64,000 nt of DNA from Nocardioides sp. L-11A (lineage in GTDB: Bacteria > Actinomycetota > Actinomycetes > Propionibacteriales > Nocardioidaceae). The notes below the pieces were generated by a model. The model did no database searches and was not told where the DNA came from. It saw only the letters and a list, made by a program, of their open reading frames with translations. The stretch is taken from assembly GCA_029961745.1 (NCBI GenBank), contig CP124680.1, positions 682,001-746,000 on the forward strand, read 5' to 3'. This document shows positions 1-10,300 of this stretch, piece by piece; positions within the stretch are counted from its first letter, which is position 1, and each line of letters opens with the position of its first letter. The position numbers and the translations under genes are program-made.

Positions 1-1
1 G

Positions 2-859
2 GACTTCCGGGCGCGGTTCGTGCGCGAGGCGCGGGCGCAGGCGTCGCTGGACTCGCCGCACGTGGTGCCGGTCTTCGCGCACGGCGAGATCGACGGCCGG
101 CTCTACCTCGTCAGCCGGCTGGTGCCCGACGGCGATCTCGGCGCCGCCCTGCGCGCCCACGGGCCGCTGCCGCCCGGCGAGGCGGCGGATCTCGTCGCGC
201 AGGTCGCCGACGGCCTCGCCGAGGCGCACCGGGTCGGCCTGGTGCACCGTGACATCAAGCCGGCCAATGTGCTGCTGCGTCGCCGCGGCACCCACACCGT
301 CGCCTATCTCGCCGACTTCGGGATCGCGGGTCGGGCCGGCGAGGCGGACCACGGTGTGGCGGGCGATCTCGAGGCGCTGGGCCGCCTGCTCGGGGCCTGC
401 CTGACCGGCCGCGCGCCGTACGACGGCGGGTCGGTGGGTCCTCTCCCTCGTCGGCTCGCCCGGGTCCTCCGCGCCGCGCTCGCCGGCGACTGTCCCTCGG
501 CCGCCGCACTGCGCGACGAGCTGCGCAGGAGCGTCCCGGGTCCGGCCGGACGCCGGAAGGCCCGGAGAGCCCGGGCGGCACGGGCGACCGCGGTGGTCGC
601 CGCCCTCGCCGCCGCCCTCGCCGGCTCGGTCACGGCGCTGGGCAGGGACGCCACCCGTGCCCCCGATCCCGACGCCGCGGCCCGGATCCTCGCCCGCGCC
701 CTGGAGCGCGACGCCGACCTCGACCCCGCGGCGGCCGGCTGCACCGCTCGCGCGCTCGCCACCGCCCACGGCCCGCGCCGCCTCGACGAGCTGCCGCGCG
801 ACGCGGTCCTGGCCGCCGCCGCCCGCTGTCTGTGGCCCGGCGCGCCGCCCGCCCGCTGA
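2..859 (+). CDS. Serine/threonine protein kinase, 5'-truncated, activation segment missing
   Basis: Kinase-domain protein cut by the window edge; the frame is open from base 2, so the N-lobe start lies outside. The visible part has the alpha-C region, the catalytic loop HRDIKPANVLL (visible residues 82-92), DFG (105-107) and an alpha-F-like segment DLEALGRLLGACLTGRAPY (122-140). Only about 14 residues separate DFG from alpha-F, so the usual activation loop with its phosphorylatable Thr and the APE motif is absent. A hydrophobic helix at about residues 198-217 would anchor it in the membrane, followed by a short Ala-rich extracytoplasmic tail. It converges with the peptidase gene 5 bases downstream. 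Kinase fold is clear; activity is doubtful. Confidence 0.85.
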   Translation, partial: DFRARFVREARAQASLDSPHVVPVFAHGEIDGRLYLVSRLVPDGDLGAALRAHGPLPPGEAADLVAQVADGLAEAHRVGLVHRDIKPANVLLRRRGTHTVAYLADFGIAGRAGEADHGVAGDLEALGRLLGACLTGRAPYDGGSVGPLPRRLARVLRAALAGDCPSAAALRDELRRSVPGPAGRRKARRARAARATAVVAALAAALAGSVTALGRDATRAPDPDAAARILARALERDADLDPAAAGCTARALATAHGPRRLDELPRDAVLAAAARCLWPGAPPAR

Positions 860-864
860 CCCGA

Positions 865-2340
865 TCAGTCGCGTGGCGGCGTGGCCCGGTCCAGCAGCCA
901 GTCGTCGAAGAAGGCGGACAGCTCCTCGCCGGTCGTGTCCTCGATCCAGTCGAGGTACTCCTCGCGGTCGGCGGTGTCGTTGGCCTGTGCGGCCGGCCAC
1001 TCCCGGAGCACCTCGAAGAACTTCTTCTCGCCGATCCGCTCGCGCAGCTCCTGCCACATCAGCGCCGGGCCGTAGTAGATGTTGCCGTCGCCGAACTGGG
1101 CCGGGTCGAACGCGCCGGGCGGGCCGGCCGCCGCCCGCAGGCCGGACTCGAAGTCGGCCCAGTCGTCCATCTTCCGGGCGATCGGGATGCCCTCCTGCTC
1201 GGCCTCCCACATGCCCTGGAGGTACATCGCCATGCCCTCGTTCATCCACACGTCCGACCAGTCGGCGGGGGTCACCGTGTCGCCGTACCAGTGGTGCGCG
1301 GCCTCGTGCACGAGGACCGCCGCCGAGAGGCTGTACGGCGAGTCGCCGAGCGTCACCATGGTCTGCGTCTCCATGCCGCTGTCGTTGTCGACGACGAGCA
1401 CGCCGAAGCTGTCGAACGGGTACGGGCCCAGGATCCGCTCGAGCCAGTCGATCGCGCCCGGTGCGAAGGAGGTGTCACCGGGCAGGGCCTCGCCGTCGGC
1501 GTCGGTCCAGACCTGGATCGGCACGCCGCTCTCCGACTCCAGCTCCGTGTGCTGGAAGTCGCCGAACGCCACCGTCACGAGGTACGCCGCCGCCGGCTCC
1601 GCGAGGTGCCAGGTGTTCACGCTCCGCCCGCCGTCGGTGGTCGAGGAGGTGAGGACGCCGTTGGCGACGCCGGCCCACGGGGCCGGGACGGTGAGCGTGA
1701 AGTCGTAGAGCGCCTTGTCGGACGGGTGGTCGTTGGCGGCGTACCAGGTGAAGGCGCCGTAGGGCTCCTGCAGGGTCCAGGTCTCGTGCTCGTCGGTGAT
1801 GCTCCAGCCCACGCCCTGTGCGAAGTCGCTGCGCGCACTCGGCGCGGGGGCACTCGCCGGGGTGCCGGCGTACTCCAGCACCAGCTCGTACTGCCGCTCG
1901 GCGGTGACCGGGTGCGCCACGGTGAGGTCGTTGCCCTCGACGGCGACCTCGGCGGGCGCACCGTCGAGCGTGGCGCCGCTGATCGCGAGCTGTTCGTTGA
2001 AGTCGAGCGGGATCCGCTCCGCGTCGGCCGTGGCCCGGAAGGTCAGCGTCTCGGTGGCGGCGAGCCGGTCCTCCTCGGGCGTCCAGGCCAGGTCGAGGTC
2101 GTAGTGCAGGGCGTCGACGAGCGGGTCGCCGATCTCGGGGTAGACCGAGTCGGCACGGGTGTCGTTGCGCGCGATCGCGAGCTCGCCGGGCGGTGCCGCG
2201 TTGCCGGGGGAGCTGGTCGGCTCCGGCGGAGCCGTCGCGCCCGGCCCGGCGGGCTGCCACGACACCCCGCCGCACGCGGCGAGCAGCAGGCAGCCGGCGG
2301 CCGCGGCCAGGAGGCCGCCGGTGCGCGCGCCGCGTCTCAT
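865..2340 (-). CDS. M1 family zinc metallopeptidase, lipoprotein
   Basis: Aminopeptidase N-like (gluzincin) protein of 491 residues. The N-terminus is basic, then hydrophobic, ending in a lipobox LAAC with Cys23 as the lipidated residue, so it should sit on the outer face of the membrane. The zinc site is HEAAH at residues 345-349 with the third ligand in NEG (367-369), the HExxH-x18-E spacing of family M1; GMETQ at about 322-326 stands where the family has its GAMEN substrate loop. It is shorter than classical aminopeptidase N (about 850 residues), lacking the C-terminal helical domain, as in many actinobacterial secreted M1 proteins. A role in peptide scavenging is inferred. Confidence 0.9.
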   Translation of the reverse strand: MRRGARTGGLLAAAAGCLLLAACGGVSWQPAGPGATAPPEPTSSPGNAAPPGELAIARNDTRADSVYPEIGDPLVDALHYDLDLAWTPEEDRLAATETLTFRATADAERIPLDFNEQLAISGATLDGAPAEVAVEGNDLTVAHPVTAERQYELVLEYAGTPASAPAPSARSDFAQGVGWSITDEHETWTLQEPYGAFTWYAANDHPSDKALYDFTLTVPAPWAGVANGVLTSSTTDGGRSVNTWHLAEPAAAYLVTVAFGDFQHTELESESGVPIQVWTDADGEALPGDTSFAPGAIDWLERILGPYPFDSFGVLVVDNDSGMETQTMVTLGDSPYSLSAAVLVHEAAHHWYGDTVTPADWSDVWMNEGMAMYLQGMWEAEQEGIPIARKMDDWADFESGLRAAAGPPGAFDPAQFGDGNIYYGPALMWQELRERIGEKKFFEVLREWPAAQANDTADREEYLDWIEDTTGEELSAFFDDWLLDRATPPRD

Positions 2341-2439
2341 GCACGCATCATGGCAGTGGTGGGTCGCAGAGTAGACGGGCCACGTCCCTGACCTCGGCCC
2401 GCACGTCGACCTGACGTCCGGAGACGTGACTACTTGTCG

Positions 2440-3135
2440 TCACGGAGCCCGAGGCGTCATGCTCAAGTCCGACACCTTCCAGGTCGAATCTTCTCGCACC
2501 AGTTCAATCTCAACGTCCGATACTCCTGTCGGCGAGTAGACCTGAAGCTGCCTGCTCCCGATGCCGACGCCCGACGACCACAGCAACACTGAGCCCGTCA
2601 ATTGGGCGGAGTTCTCGCCGAACTCGACCGTCGTCACCTTCAAATCCTTGCCCCCGCTCGCAAGGATGTAGCTGATCGCCTCATCTCCTTCAAGAAGTGA
2701 GTTGTTGATGGGGTCGGCGGCTACCTTGACAAGTTGAGGAATGATCTCCGGCAGGTATGCAACCCATTCGTCGTTCCTGGCGAGTGCTTCCGACTTGGCT
2801 CTTCCGGCGAGGAATCGCTCGACATCGTCTCGTGCAGTTGCCAAGCCGGCTTGATAGTCGGCAGGAAGGCTGAGGTACTCGCGGCGGTGGGCGTCGGCCT
2901 CGCTCATCTCGATGAGAAAGGGCTCGACCAAACCTGATCGAGGATCCACCGAGATGGCATTCTGGGCGGTATTGATGCCGAGCAGGGCCGCATCGATGAC
3001 CGCCGCGCGATCAGCGTCGGCTCCGGAGCGTGCGGTGGTGGTCCCGCCCATGATCCCGCTCATGCTCGCGACGACGGCCGCCACCGCGGCGACGAGGAGC
3101 GAAGCGACCACGACGGTCCGATGACTCTTGTTCAT
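2440..3135 (-). CDS. Secreted or membrane-anchored hypothetical protein
   Basis: I do not recognise the family. The start is set at the ATG at 3133-3135, which is preceded by a GAGCGGGG purine tract and begins MNKSHRT followed by a hydrophobic segment (about residues 8-27), a signal peptide or anchor. The mature part of about 200 residues is mixed alpha/beta in appearance, has no cysteine pairs or obvious catalytic motif, and ends with a beta-rich region that resembles NTF2/SnoaL-like folds only loosely. It lies 2 bases downstream of the lectin-amidase gene and shares its lower GC content, so the two are probably co-transcribed. It may be a partner, chaperone or immunity-like protein for that enzyme; this is inference. 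Confidence 0.7.
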   Translation of the reverse strand: MNKSHRTVVVASLLVAAVAAVVASMSGIMGGTTTARSGADADRAAVIDAALLGINTAQNAISVDPRSGLVEPFLIEMSEADAHRREYLSLPADYQAGLATARDDVERFLAGRAKSEALARNDEWVAYLPEIIPQLVKVAADPINNSLLEGDEAISYILASGGKDLKVTTVEFGENSAQLTGSVLLWSSGVGIGSRQLQVYSPTGVSDVEIELVREDSTWKVSDLSMTPRAP

Positions 3136-3137
3136 TG

Positions 3138-4224
3138 CTACGCCCCGCTCGGGATTCGGACGAGATAGTAGAAGGTGGTGGTTCTGTTGGCATTGTACGG
3201 CCACAGGTGCCAGATCGCCTTCTGGCGGTTGGTGTTGTGGCCGTTCACGCGGTCACCTGTGAATGGAGAATGGGGATCTTTTCCTGCTGCGACTCTCACA
3301 TTGACGTGGTCGATGAGCTGACCGTCCTGATTGCCCCACTCATAGAAGACCAGATCCCCCTTCGAGCCGTTCACGTAGGCGGGGGGCCTCGAGGATGATC
3401 TTGCGATGTAGGTCGAATCGGCGCCCAGCTTCTGGGTGACGAAGGAGTACAGCTTGCGCGCGATGCTCCAGCTGTGCGTCCATCCGTTGATGCTCGCCGC
3501 CCACTTGTCCGGAAGATTGTTGGAGCCCAGCAACGGCCCGCTCGGCCAGCGCATCTCGATGCCGCCCCGCCCAGAGGACCTGACTGGCAAAGTTGGCGCA
3601 ATCATTTTCGAACCCTTGAGGGAAAGCTGGGTGGCGTGTGTTCCAGTAGGTGTTCGCGTAGTCTCGGGCGGCGTCCCGATCATATGGGTACGAAGGGCGA
3701 GGGTTGGGCGTCCATGTGGTGTAAGTGGCCCAGTAGACGGCATTGTCCACGCCGTAGAGTACGAGATTTCCGTCATCTTGCATCACGGCGCGATGCACGG
3801 GCCTTCCGTTCGTGCCCGAACTCCACAAGGGAACTCCGTCGCCTCGATACACGACGAGGTTGCCGTCACCCTGGAGTACCGCAAAGGATCCAGGGTTGCC
3901 GGAGGTCCCGCTCGACCACAGTGCAACGGAGCCTGTCCCCGGACCGTTCGAGCCGTAGATCACGAGATTGCCATCGGTCTGCATGATCAGCAGAAGTAGT
4001 CCGTCGGGGGATGCGAGGTATTGGTCTCCGTACAGATATTCACCCGCGTACAGATGCGGGGTTCCGGTGCCGGCCACCGCTGGTGGGGCGCCCAGCAGCG
4101 AGACTGGCGCTCCGAGAAGGCTCGACGTCATCAGCAGCAACGCCAACCGAACAAAGAAAGCCCGCGCCCAACGCGGCTCCGCGGGCCGGGGCGGCGGCCG
4201 GTTGCGTGATATCACCGGCGGAAC
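3138..4224 (-). pseudogene. Secreted bulb-lectin plus amidase-domain protein, frameshifted
   Basis: The N-terminal frame encodes a signal sequence (ARAFFVRLALLLM region), a B-lectin domain with three copies of the mannose-site motif QxDGNLVxY (MQTDGNLVIY, LQGDGNLVVY, MQDDGNLVLY), and the start of an Amidase_6 domain with the catalytic motif DCANFASQ. Right after LWAG the frame is lost at a run of four C on the plus strand (3565-3568). Skipping one base restores GGIEMRWPSG..., and the rest of the amidase follows to 3138, including GDLVFYEW and DHVNVRV with the likely catalytic His. Either a real single-base insertion or a sequencing error. The start is uncertain: GTG at 4224 gives a clean signal peptide; an upstream start at 4341 adds 39 unlikely residues. 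Confidence 0.75.
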
Positions 4225-4561
4225 ATATCGCTGCTGCAACGAGAAATCCGAAGTTCTCCGATCTTCTTGCCGGCGGCCTCGTTGTCGGTGACGGAGTGCG
4301 AGGGCGGGATTGTGATCGCTCCGATGCGCCAAGAACCGCAAGGCCCTTGCCGCTGCCCGAGCGGCGGACTTGGATAGGACGCCCGACGCCCCCTAGGCCC
4401 GCCGCCCGGCACATGCGCTGACTACGTCCCGAGTTGCCCGGGGGACTCGTCGCCAGTGAATCTGACAGCGATTCACCTTTCTGCGTCACCCGGGCCACGC
4501 GGCGTCGTTGGACGGGGTGATCGGGGTCACTGTCGTGCGCCCGGAACGCGGAGGTGGAGTC

Positions 4562-7159
4562 GTGGTCGAAGCACAGGTCGAGCCCACGCAGGGGTGGCAG
4601 CGGGTCGGGCTCGCGGCGCTGGTCGCGCTGGCCGTGGTGGGGGTCGCGCTCGCGGTGCCGACGGTCACGGGCACGGGGCCGGGTGCCGGCGCGAACGACG
4701 GGACCAGGTCGCTCGCCGCCGCCTCCGAGCAGCGCAAGTCCGACCTCGGCGTCCCCCACGACGACGCGCTACTGGCGCCGCACGACCACAACGACCCCGC
4801 GACCAAGAACGACGTCGCGCGCGGCCTGGCGGTCGGTGACGACCTGGCCGCGACGGTCGACCCGACCTCGGCGGCGGAGCGCCGGGCCGCCGCGTCGTAC
4901 GTCGACGGCGAGCGGGCGCTGCCCGACCCGCGACTGGTGCCCACTGCCGCCTACCCGGCCCGCACGCCCGCGCCCGCCGATCGGTTCGCGATGGCCGGCG
5001 GCTGCTACGCGCTCAGTGGTGGCGGCGCCACCTTCGGCCCCTACTACTTCAAGGCCACGCGGCTCGGCGGTTACCTGCTGCACGCCGCCGAGGGCGAGCT
5101 GACCCGCAACGGCGACGGCTCGGTGGGGATCGCGGCCAAGCCCGGTCCGGCGGCGGACTGGACCGTCTCCGGTGGTCCCGGCGCCTTCGTCCTCCAGATC
5201 GACGGTGCCGGTGCCCTCGTCGTGCAGGACCGCACGCTCACGACGGGAGCGACCGGGACCCCCTTCCAGTTGCGCCTCGTCGACGGCTGCCCGGCGTACC
5301 CCGAGGCCGACATCAACGTCAGCGGTGAGCCGTTCGGCGGCGCGGCGCCGTACCAGGAGGTCCGGGGCTTCGTCGACGCGCACACCCACGGCATGGCGTT
5401 CGAGTTCCTCGGCGGCAAGGTGCACTGCGGCCGTCCCTGGCACGAGTACGGCGCGCCGTACGCGCTGGAGGACTGTGCCGACCACAAGCTCACCGGAGGC
5501 AAGGGCGCGCTGCTCGAGTCGGTGCTCTCCGGGAAGCCGGCGCACGACCCGGTCGGCTGGCCCACGTTCAAGGACTGGCCGGCACCGGAGTCGCTCACCC
5601 ACGAGGGCACCTACTACCGGTGGCTGGAGCGCGCCTGGCGCGGCGGGCAGCGGCTCTTCGTCAACCTGCTCGTCGAGAACAACAAGCTCTGCCAGCTCTA
5701 CCCGCTCAAGCGGAACTCCTGCGACGACATGACCTCGATCCGGCTGCAGGCCAAGGACATGCACGTGATGCAGGACTACATCGACGCCCAGTTCGGCGGC
5801 CCGGGCAGGGGCTTCTACCGGATCGTGAAGGATCCCTTCGAGGCCCGGCGCGTGATCAATGCCGGCAAGATGGCCGTGGTCATGGGCATCGAGACCTCGA
5901 TCCCGTTCGGCTGCACCTACAAGACGCTGCTCGGACGCGACTTCCCGGCCTGCAGCAAGGCCGAGATCGACGCGAACCTCGACGAGATGCAGGCGCTCGG
6001 CGTGCGCCAGATGGAGCTGGTCAACAAGTTCGACAATGCCCTCGCGGGCGTGGCCGGGGACGCCGGCGCGATCGGGCCACTGGTCAACGCCGCGAACTTC
6101 CTCGAGACCGGCACCTTCTGGGCGATGGAGCACTGCGAGCCCGCCGACGGCGAGTCCGCCGACAACGCCCAGATCACGCTGCCCGACATCAGCGCCGGCC
6201 AGCAGGACGCGCTGTTCGGAGCGCTCGGGAAGGTGCTCGGCATCCTCCCGGCGCTGCCGCTCTATCCGCAGCCCGCGCACTGCAACCGGCGCGGGCTGAC
6301 CGAGCTCGGCGTCCACACGATCGAGGGTCTCGCGAAGCGCAAGATGGTGTTCGACCCCGACCACCTCTCCGTCAAGGCGCGCGCCGCGTCCATGGACGTC
6401 ATCGAGGACCTGAGGTACGCCGGGGTCATCTCCAGCCACTCGTGGTCGACGCCGGACACCTACCCGCGGATCTACCGCGCCGGCGGATTCATCACGCCCT
6501 ACGCCGGCGACTCGACCGGCTTCGTCGAGAAGTGGCGCCGCCACCTGGGCTGGGCCGACTCCCGCTACTACTTCGGCTTCGGCTTCGGCGCCGACATCAA
6601 CGGCCTCGGTGCCCAGGGCAACCCGCGCGGCGCCGGCGTACCGAACCCGGTGCGCTATCCCTTCACGGGTCTCGGCGGGGTCACCGTCGACAAGCAGCGC
6701 GCCGGCCAGCGGGTGTGGGACATCAACACCGACGGCGTCGCGCAGTACGGCCTCTACCCCGACTGGGTCGAGGACCTGCGCCAGGTGGCCGAGGCCCAGC
6801 AGCGCGGCGACGGCGCGAAGATCGTCGACGACATGGCCCGCGGCGCCGAGGCCTACCTGCAGATGTGGGAGCGCGCGTACGGCGTACGCCCGGACTCCTG
6901 CCGCAACCCGGTCCTGCGGATGTCGCTGGCCAAGGCGAGGAAGCTCGGCAAGCGGATGGTCCGCAAGCGGATGACCACCGATCAGGTGATCGCGAAGGTC
7001 GGCCAGCCGTATCTCCGGCTCGACAAGAGGCTCACCTTCTGTGCCAAGGCGAAGAAGGTGAAGAAGAGCGGCAAGAAGACCAAGAAGACGGTCAAGGTGA
7101 CCGTCGTCGTGAAGCTCCGGCCCAATGGCACGGTGAAGAAGGTGAAGTTCCGGCGGTGA
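4562..7159 (+). CDS. Large secreted metal-dependent hydrolase, peptidase M19-like
   Basis: A protein of about 865 residues. The GTG at 4562 is chosen because a GGAGGTGGA Shine-Dalgarno lies at 4550-4558; earlier GTG/TTG codons lack one. An N-terminal hydrophobic helix (about residues 14-35) should export or anchor it. A metal-site motif VDAHTH appears near residue 271, and later FDPDHLS and VISSHSW resemble the conserved motifs of membrane-dipeptidase/M19 amidohydrolases, though the protein is far longer than typical M19 enzymes (about 350-400). An Arg/Lys-rich tail from about residue 800 (GKKTKK, VKVTVVVKL) is unusual for an enzyme. It is transcribed divergently from the lectin-amidase. Hydrolase family is fairly likely; substrate unknown. 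Confidence 0.75.
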   Translation: MVEAQVEPTQGWQRVGLAALVALAVVGVALAVPTVTGTGPGAGANDGTRSLAAASEQRKSDLGVPHDDALLAPHDHNDPATKNDVARGLAVGDDLAATVDPTSAAERRAAASYVDGERALPDPRLVPTAAYPARTPAPADRFAMAGGCYALSGGGATFGPYYFKATRLGGYLLHAAEGELTRNGDGSVGIAAKPGPAADWTVSGGPGAFVLQIDGAGALVVQDRTLTTGATGTPFQLRLVDGCPAYPEADINVSGEPFGGAAPYQEVRGFVDAHTHGMAFEFLGGKVHCGRPWHEYGAPYALEDCADHKLTGGKGALLESVLSGKPAHDPVGWPTFKDWPAPESLTHEGTYYRWLERAWRGGQRLFVNLLVENNKLCQLYPLKRNSCDDMTSIRLQAKDMHVMQDYIDAQFGGPGRGFYRIVKDPFEARRVINAGKMAVVMGIETSIPFGCTYKTLLGRDFPACSKAEIDANLDEMQALGVRQMELVNKFDNALAGVAGDAGAIGPLVNAANFLETGTFWAMEHCEPADGESADNAQITLPDISAGQQDALFGALGKVLGILPALPLYPQPAHCNRRGLTELGVHTIEGLAKRKMVFDPDHLSVKARAASMDVIEDLRYAGVISSHSWSTPDTYPRIYRAGGFITPYAGDSTGFVEKWRRHLGWADSRYYFGFGFGADINGLGAQGNPRGAGVPNPVRYPFTGLGGVTVDKQRAGQRVWDINTDGVAQYGLYPDWVEDLRQVAEAQQRGDGAKIVDDMARGAEAYLQMWERAYGVRPDSCRNPVLRMSLAKARKLGKRMVRKRMTTDQVIAKVGQPYLRLDKRLTFCAKAKKVKKSGKKTKKTVKVTVVVKLRPNGTVKKVKFRR

Positions 7160-7225
7160 GGCGTGGGTCACGGCAGGGGTGGCTACCTGTCGGTAGCATC
7201 CCGATGCCCCGCCGTGCCCGCGCGG

Positions 7226-7244
7226 ATGGGTAAGGCTTGCCTAT
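7226..7244. promoter_or_regulatory. Candidate IdeR/DtxR iron box
   Basis: The 19-mer ATGGGTAAGGCTTGCCTAT matches the actinobacterial iron-box consensus TTAGGTTAGGCTAACCTAA at 13 of 19 positions by eye. It lies about 95 bases upstream of the Fe-S oxidoreductase start, where iron control would make sense. The match is moderate, so this is only a candidate. Confidence 0.35.
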
Positions 7245-7338
7245 CGCGATCGGTTCCGCCCGTCGGCACTAGGCTCGTCGGGCGCACTCCTGTGCGCGCC
7301 CCTTGACTCCCCTTCCGGATGAGGAGCTGTTGGACACC

Positions 7339-10300
7339 ATGCAGATCGTTGCGATCGTCGTCTCCTTGGCCGTCTCGGTCGTCGCGGTCGCGCTGACCGC
7401 GCGGGCTGTCGTCGCGATGCTCGGCGTGATCAAGCGCGGGCAGCCGGCGCCCGGTCGCACCGGGAACCCGGTCGGTCGCACGCTGACCATGGTCAAGGAG
7501 ACCTTCGGCCACACGCGCATGCTGCAGTGGACCTGGGTCGGCATCCTGCACTGGTTCGCCTTCGCGGCCTTCATCGCGCTCTCGACGGCCGTCGCGGCGG
7601 CGTACGTCCAGCTCTTCGACCCCGAGTTCACCATCCCGGTCATCGGCAAGTGGTGGGTCTACGAGTGGCTCGCCGAGCTGCTCGGCCTGCTCGGCACGCT
7701 CGCGATCATCCCGCTGATCGTCTACCGGGTCACCCACCAGCCCGCGCAGCTCGGTCGGCGCAGCCGGTTCTTCGGCTCGACCATGTGGCAGGCGTACTTC
7801 GTCGAGGCCATGGTGCTCCTCGAGAGCTCCGCGATCCTGTTCATCCGCGGCGCGGAGTACAACCTGGCGAAGGCCCACGGCGGCGAGGCCGCCGAGCACG
7901 CCGATGCCTTCCACTTCCCGGTCTCGCAGTTCTTCGCCCATCTCTTCCCGACCGGCCAGGACTCCATCGGCTCGCTCGAGAACGCGATCTTCTTCATCGC
8001 GATGATCAAGATCGTCTCCGCGATGGTCTGGCTGATGGTGATCTCGACCCACCTCACGATGGGCGTCGCCTGGCACCGCTTCACCGCCTGGTTCAACATC
8101 TGGTTCAAGCGTGAGGACAGCGGCCGGACCGCTCTCGGTGCGGTCAAGCCGCTGACCTCGGGCGGCAAGGCGATCACCCTCGACGACGTCGACGACCTCG
8201 ACGAGGACGCCGTCCTCGGCGCCGGCTCCATCTGGGACTTCTCCTGGAAGGACATCCTCGACTTCACGACGTGCACCGAGTGCGGCCGCTGCCAGTCGCA
8301 GTGCCCGGCCTGGAACACCGAGAAGCCGCTCTCGCCGAAGCTGATGATGATGGCGATGCGCGAGGAGGCGTACGCCGTCGCCGGTGGTGCCGAGCAGCGC
8401 GCCCTCGTCGGCTCCGCCGGCCGCGAGCAGAGCGACGGTGTCGACGACTGGTTCTACATGCCCGAGGGCGGTGACTTCGTCGTCGACGAGGACGCCCTGT
8501 GGGCCTGCACCAACTGCGGTGCCTGCGTCCAGCAGTGCCCGGTCGACATCGAGCACGTCGACCACTTCATCGACATGCGCCGCTACCAGGTGCTCGTCGA
8601 GTCGAACTTCCCCTCCGAGCTCAACGGCCTGTTCAAGGGCCTGGAGAACAAGGGCAACCCGTGGAACATGTCGCCCACGGCGCGCCTCGACTGGGCCAAG
8701 GACCTGCCCTTCGACGTCAAGGTCGTCGGTGACTCGATCGAGTCGCTCGACGAGGTCGACTGGCTGTTCTGGGTCGGCTGCGCCGGCGCCTACGAGGACC
8801 GGGCCAAGAAGACCACCCGTGCCGTGGCCGAGCTGCTCGACCTCGCGGGCGTCTCGTTCGGCGTCCTCGGCAACGGCGAGACCTGCACCGGCGACTCCGC
8901 CCGTCGCGCCGGCAACGAGTTCGTGTTCCAGGGCCTCGCGCAGCAGAACATCGAGACGCTGACCGACGCGAAGGCGAAGAAGGTCGTCTCGACCTGCCCG
9001 CACTGCATGAACACGCTCAAGAACGAGTACCGCCAGCTCGGTCTCGAGCTCGAGGTCATCCACCACACCCAGCTGCTCAACCGACTCGTCCGCGAGGGCA
9101 AGCTGACGCCGGTCACCCAGGGTGCCGGCGCCCACCAGCGCAAGATCACCTACCACGACCCGTGCTTCCTCGGCCGCCACAACCAGGTCTACACGCCTCC
9201 GCGGGACCTGCTGCAGATCCTGCCGGGCGCCGAGCTCGCCGAGATGGAGCGCTCGGCGGAGCGGTCCTTCTGCTGCGGTGCCGGCGGTGCGCGGATGTGG
9301 ATGGAGGAGACCATCGGTGAGCGGATCAACCTGAACCGCACCGCCGAGGCGGTCGGCACCGGCGCCGACCAGGTCGCCGTCGGCTGCCCCTTCTGCCGCG
9401 TCATGCTCTCCGACGGCCTCACCAAGATGCAGGCCGACGGCGAGGCCCGCGAGGAGGTCGAGGTCCTCGACGTGGCGCAGATGCTGCTCGCCTCGGTCAA
9501 GGGCGAGCAGGCGACCAAGCTGCTGCCCGGTGAGGGCGCGCCACTGGCCCCCAAGGCCGCCGCTGCCGCTCCCGCCGCCGCTGCGGACCCGGTCGCCGCC
9601 AAGGCCGAGCCCGAGGCCGGCGATGTCACCATCACCGACGACACCGTCGTCGCCACCGAGGACGCCGGCCCGGCCGCCAAGGCGTCGTCGTCGGGCGGCG
9701 GCTCCTCGATGTTCGACGACCCGGGCTCCATGTTCGACACGCCTGCCCCGGCTGCCCCGGAGGCCCCTGCTGCTCCGGCTGAGGACAAGGCCGCCCCCGC
9801 CGGCGGCTCGCTCTTCGACGACCCGGGCTCGCTCTTCGACACCCCGGCCACACCTCCTGCCGCGGCCGCGCCGGCCCCGGAGAAGGCCGCGCCCGCGGGC
9901 GGCGGCTCGCTCTTCGACGAGGGCGGCTCGCTGTTCGACACCCCGGCCCCCGCCCCCGAGGCGGCCAAGGCCGAGGCTCCGCCGGCTGAGGCTCCGCCGG
10001 CCGCGGCCACCAAGGCGGAGGCCCCCACGCCGACGACCGACCTCGGCGCCGGCGGGTCGCTGTTCGACATCGCCGCCCCCGCTGAGACCCCTGCTGCTCC
10101 CGAGACGCCGGCCGCCCCCGAGGCTGCTGCTTCCCAGGCTGCTGCTTCCGAGGCCAGCCCGGCTCCGACGGTCGACCTGAACGCGGGTGGCTCGCTGTTC
10201 GACATCGCCGCCCCCGCCGAGACCCCGGCCGCCGAGGCCCCGGCCGCCGAGGCCACGGCCGCCGAGGCCACGGCCGCCGAGGCCACGGCGCCGGTCGCCG

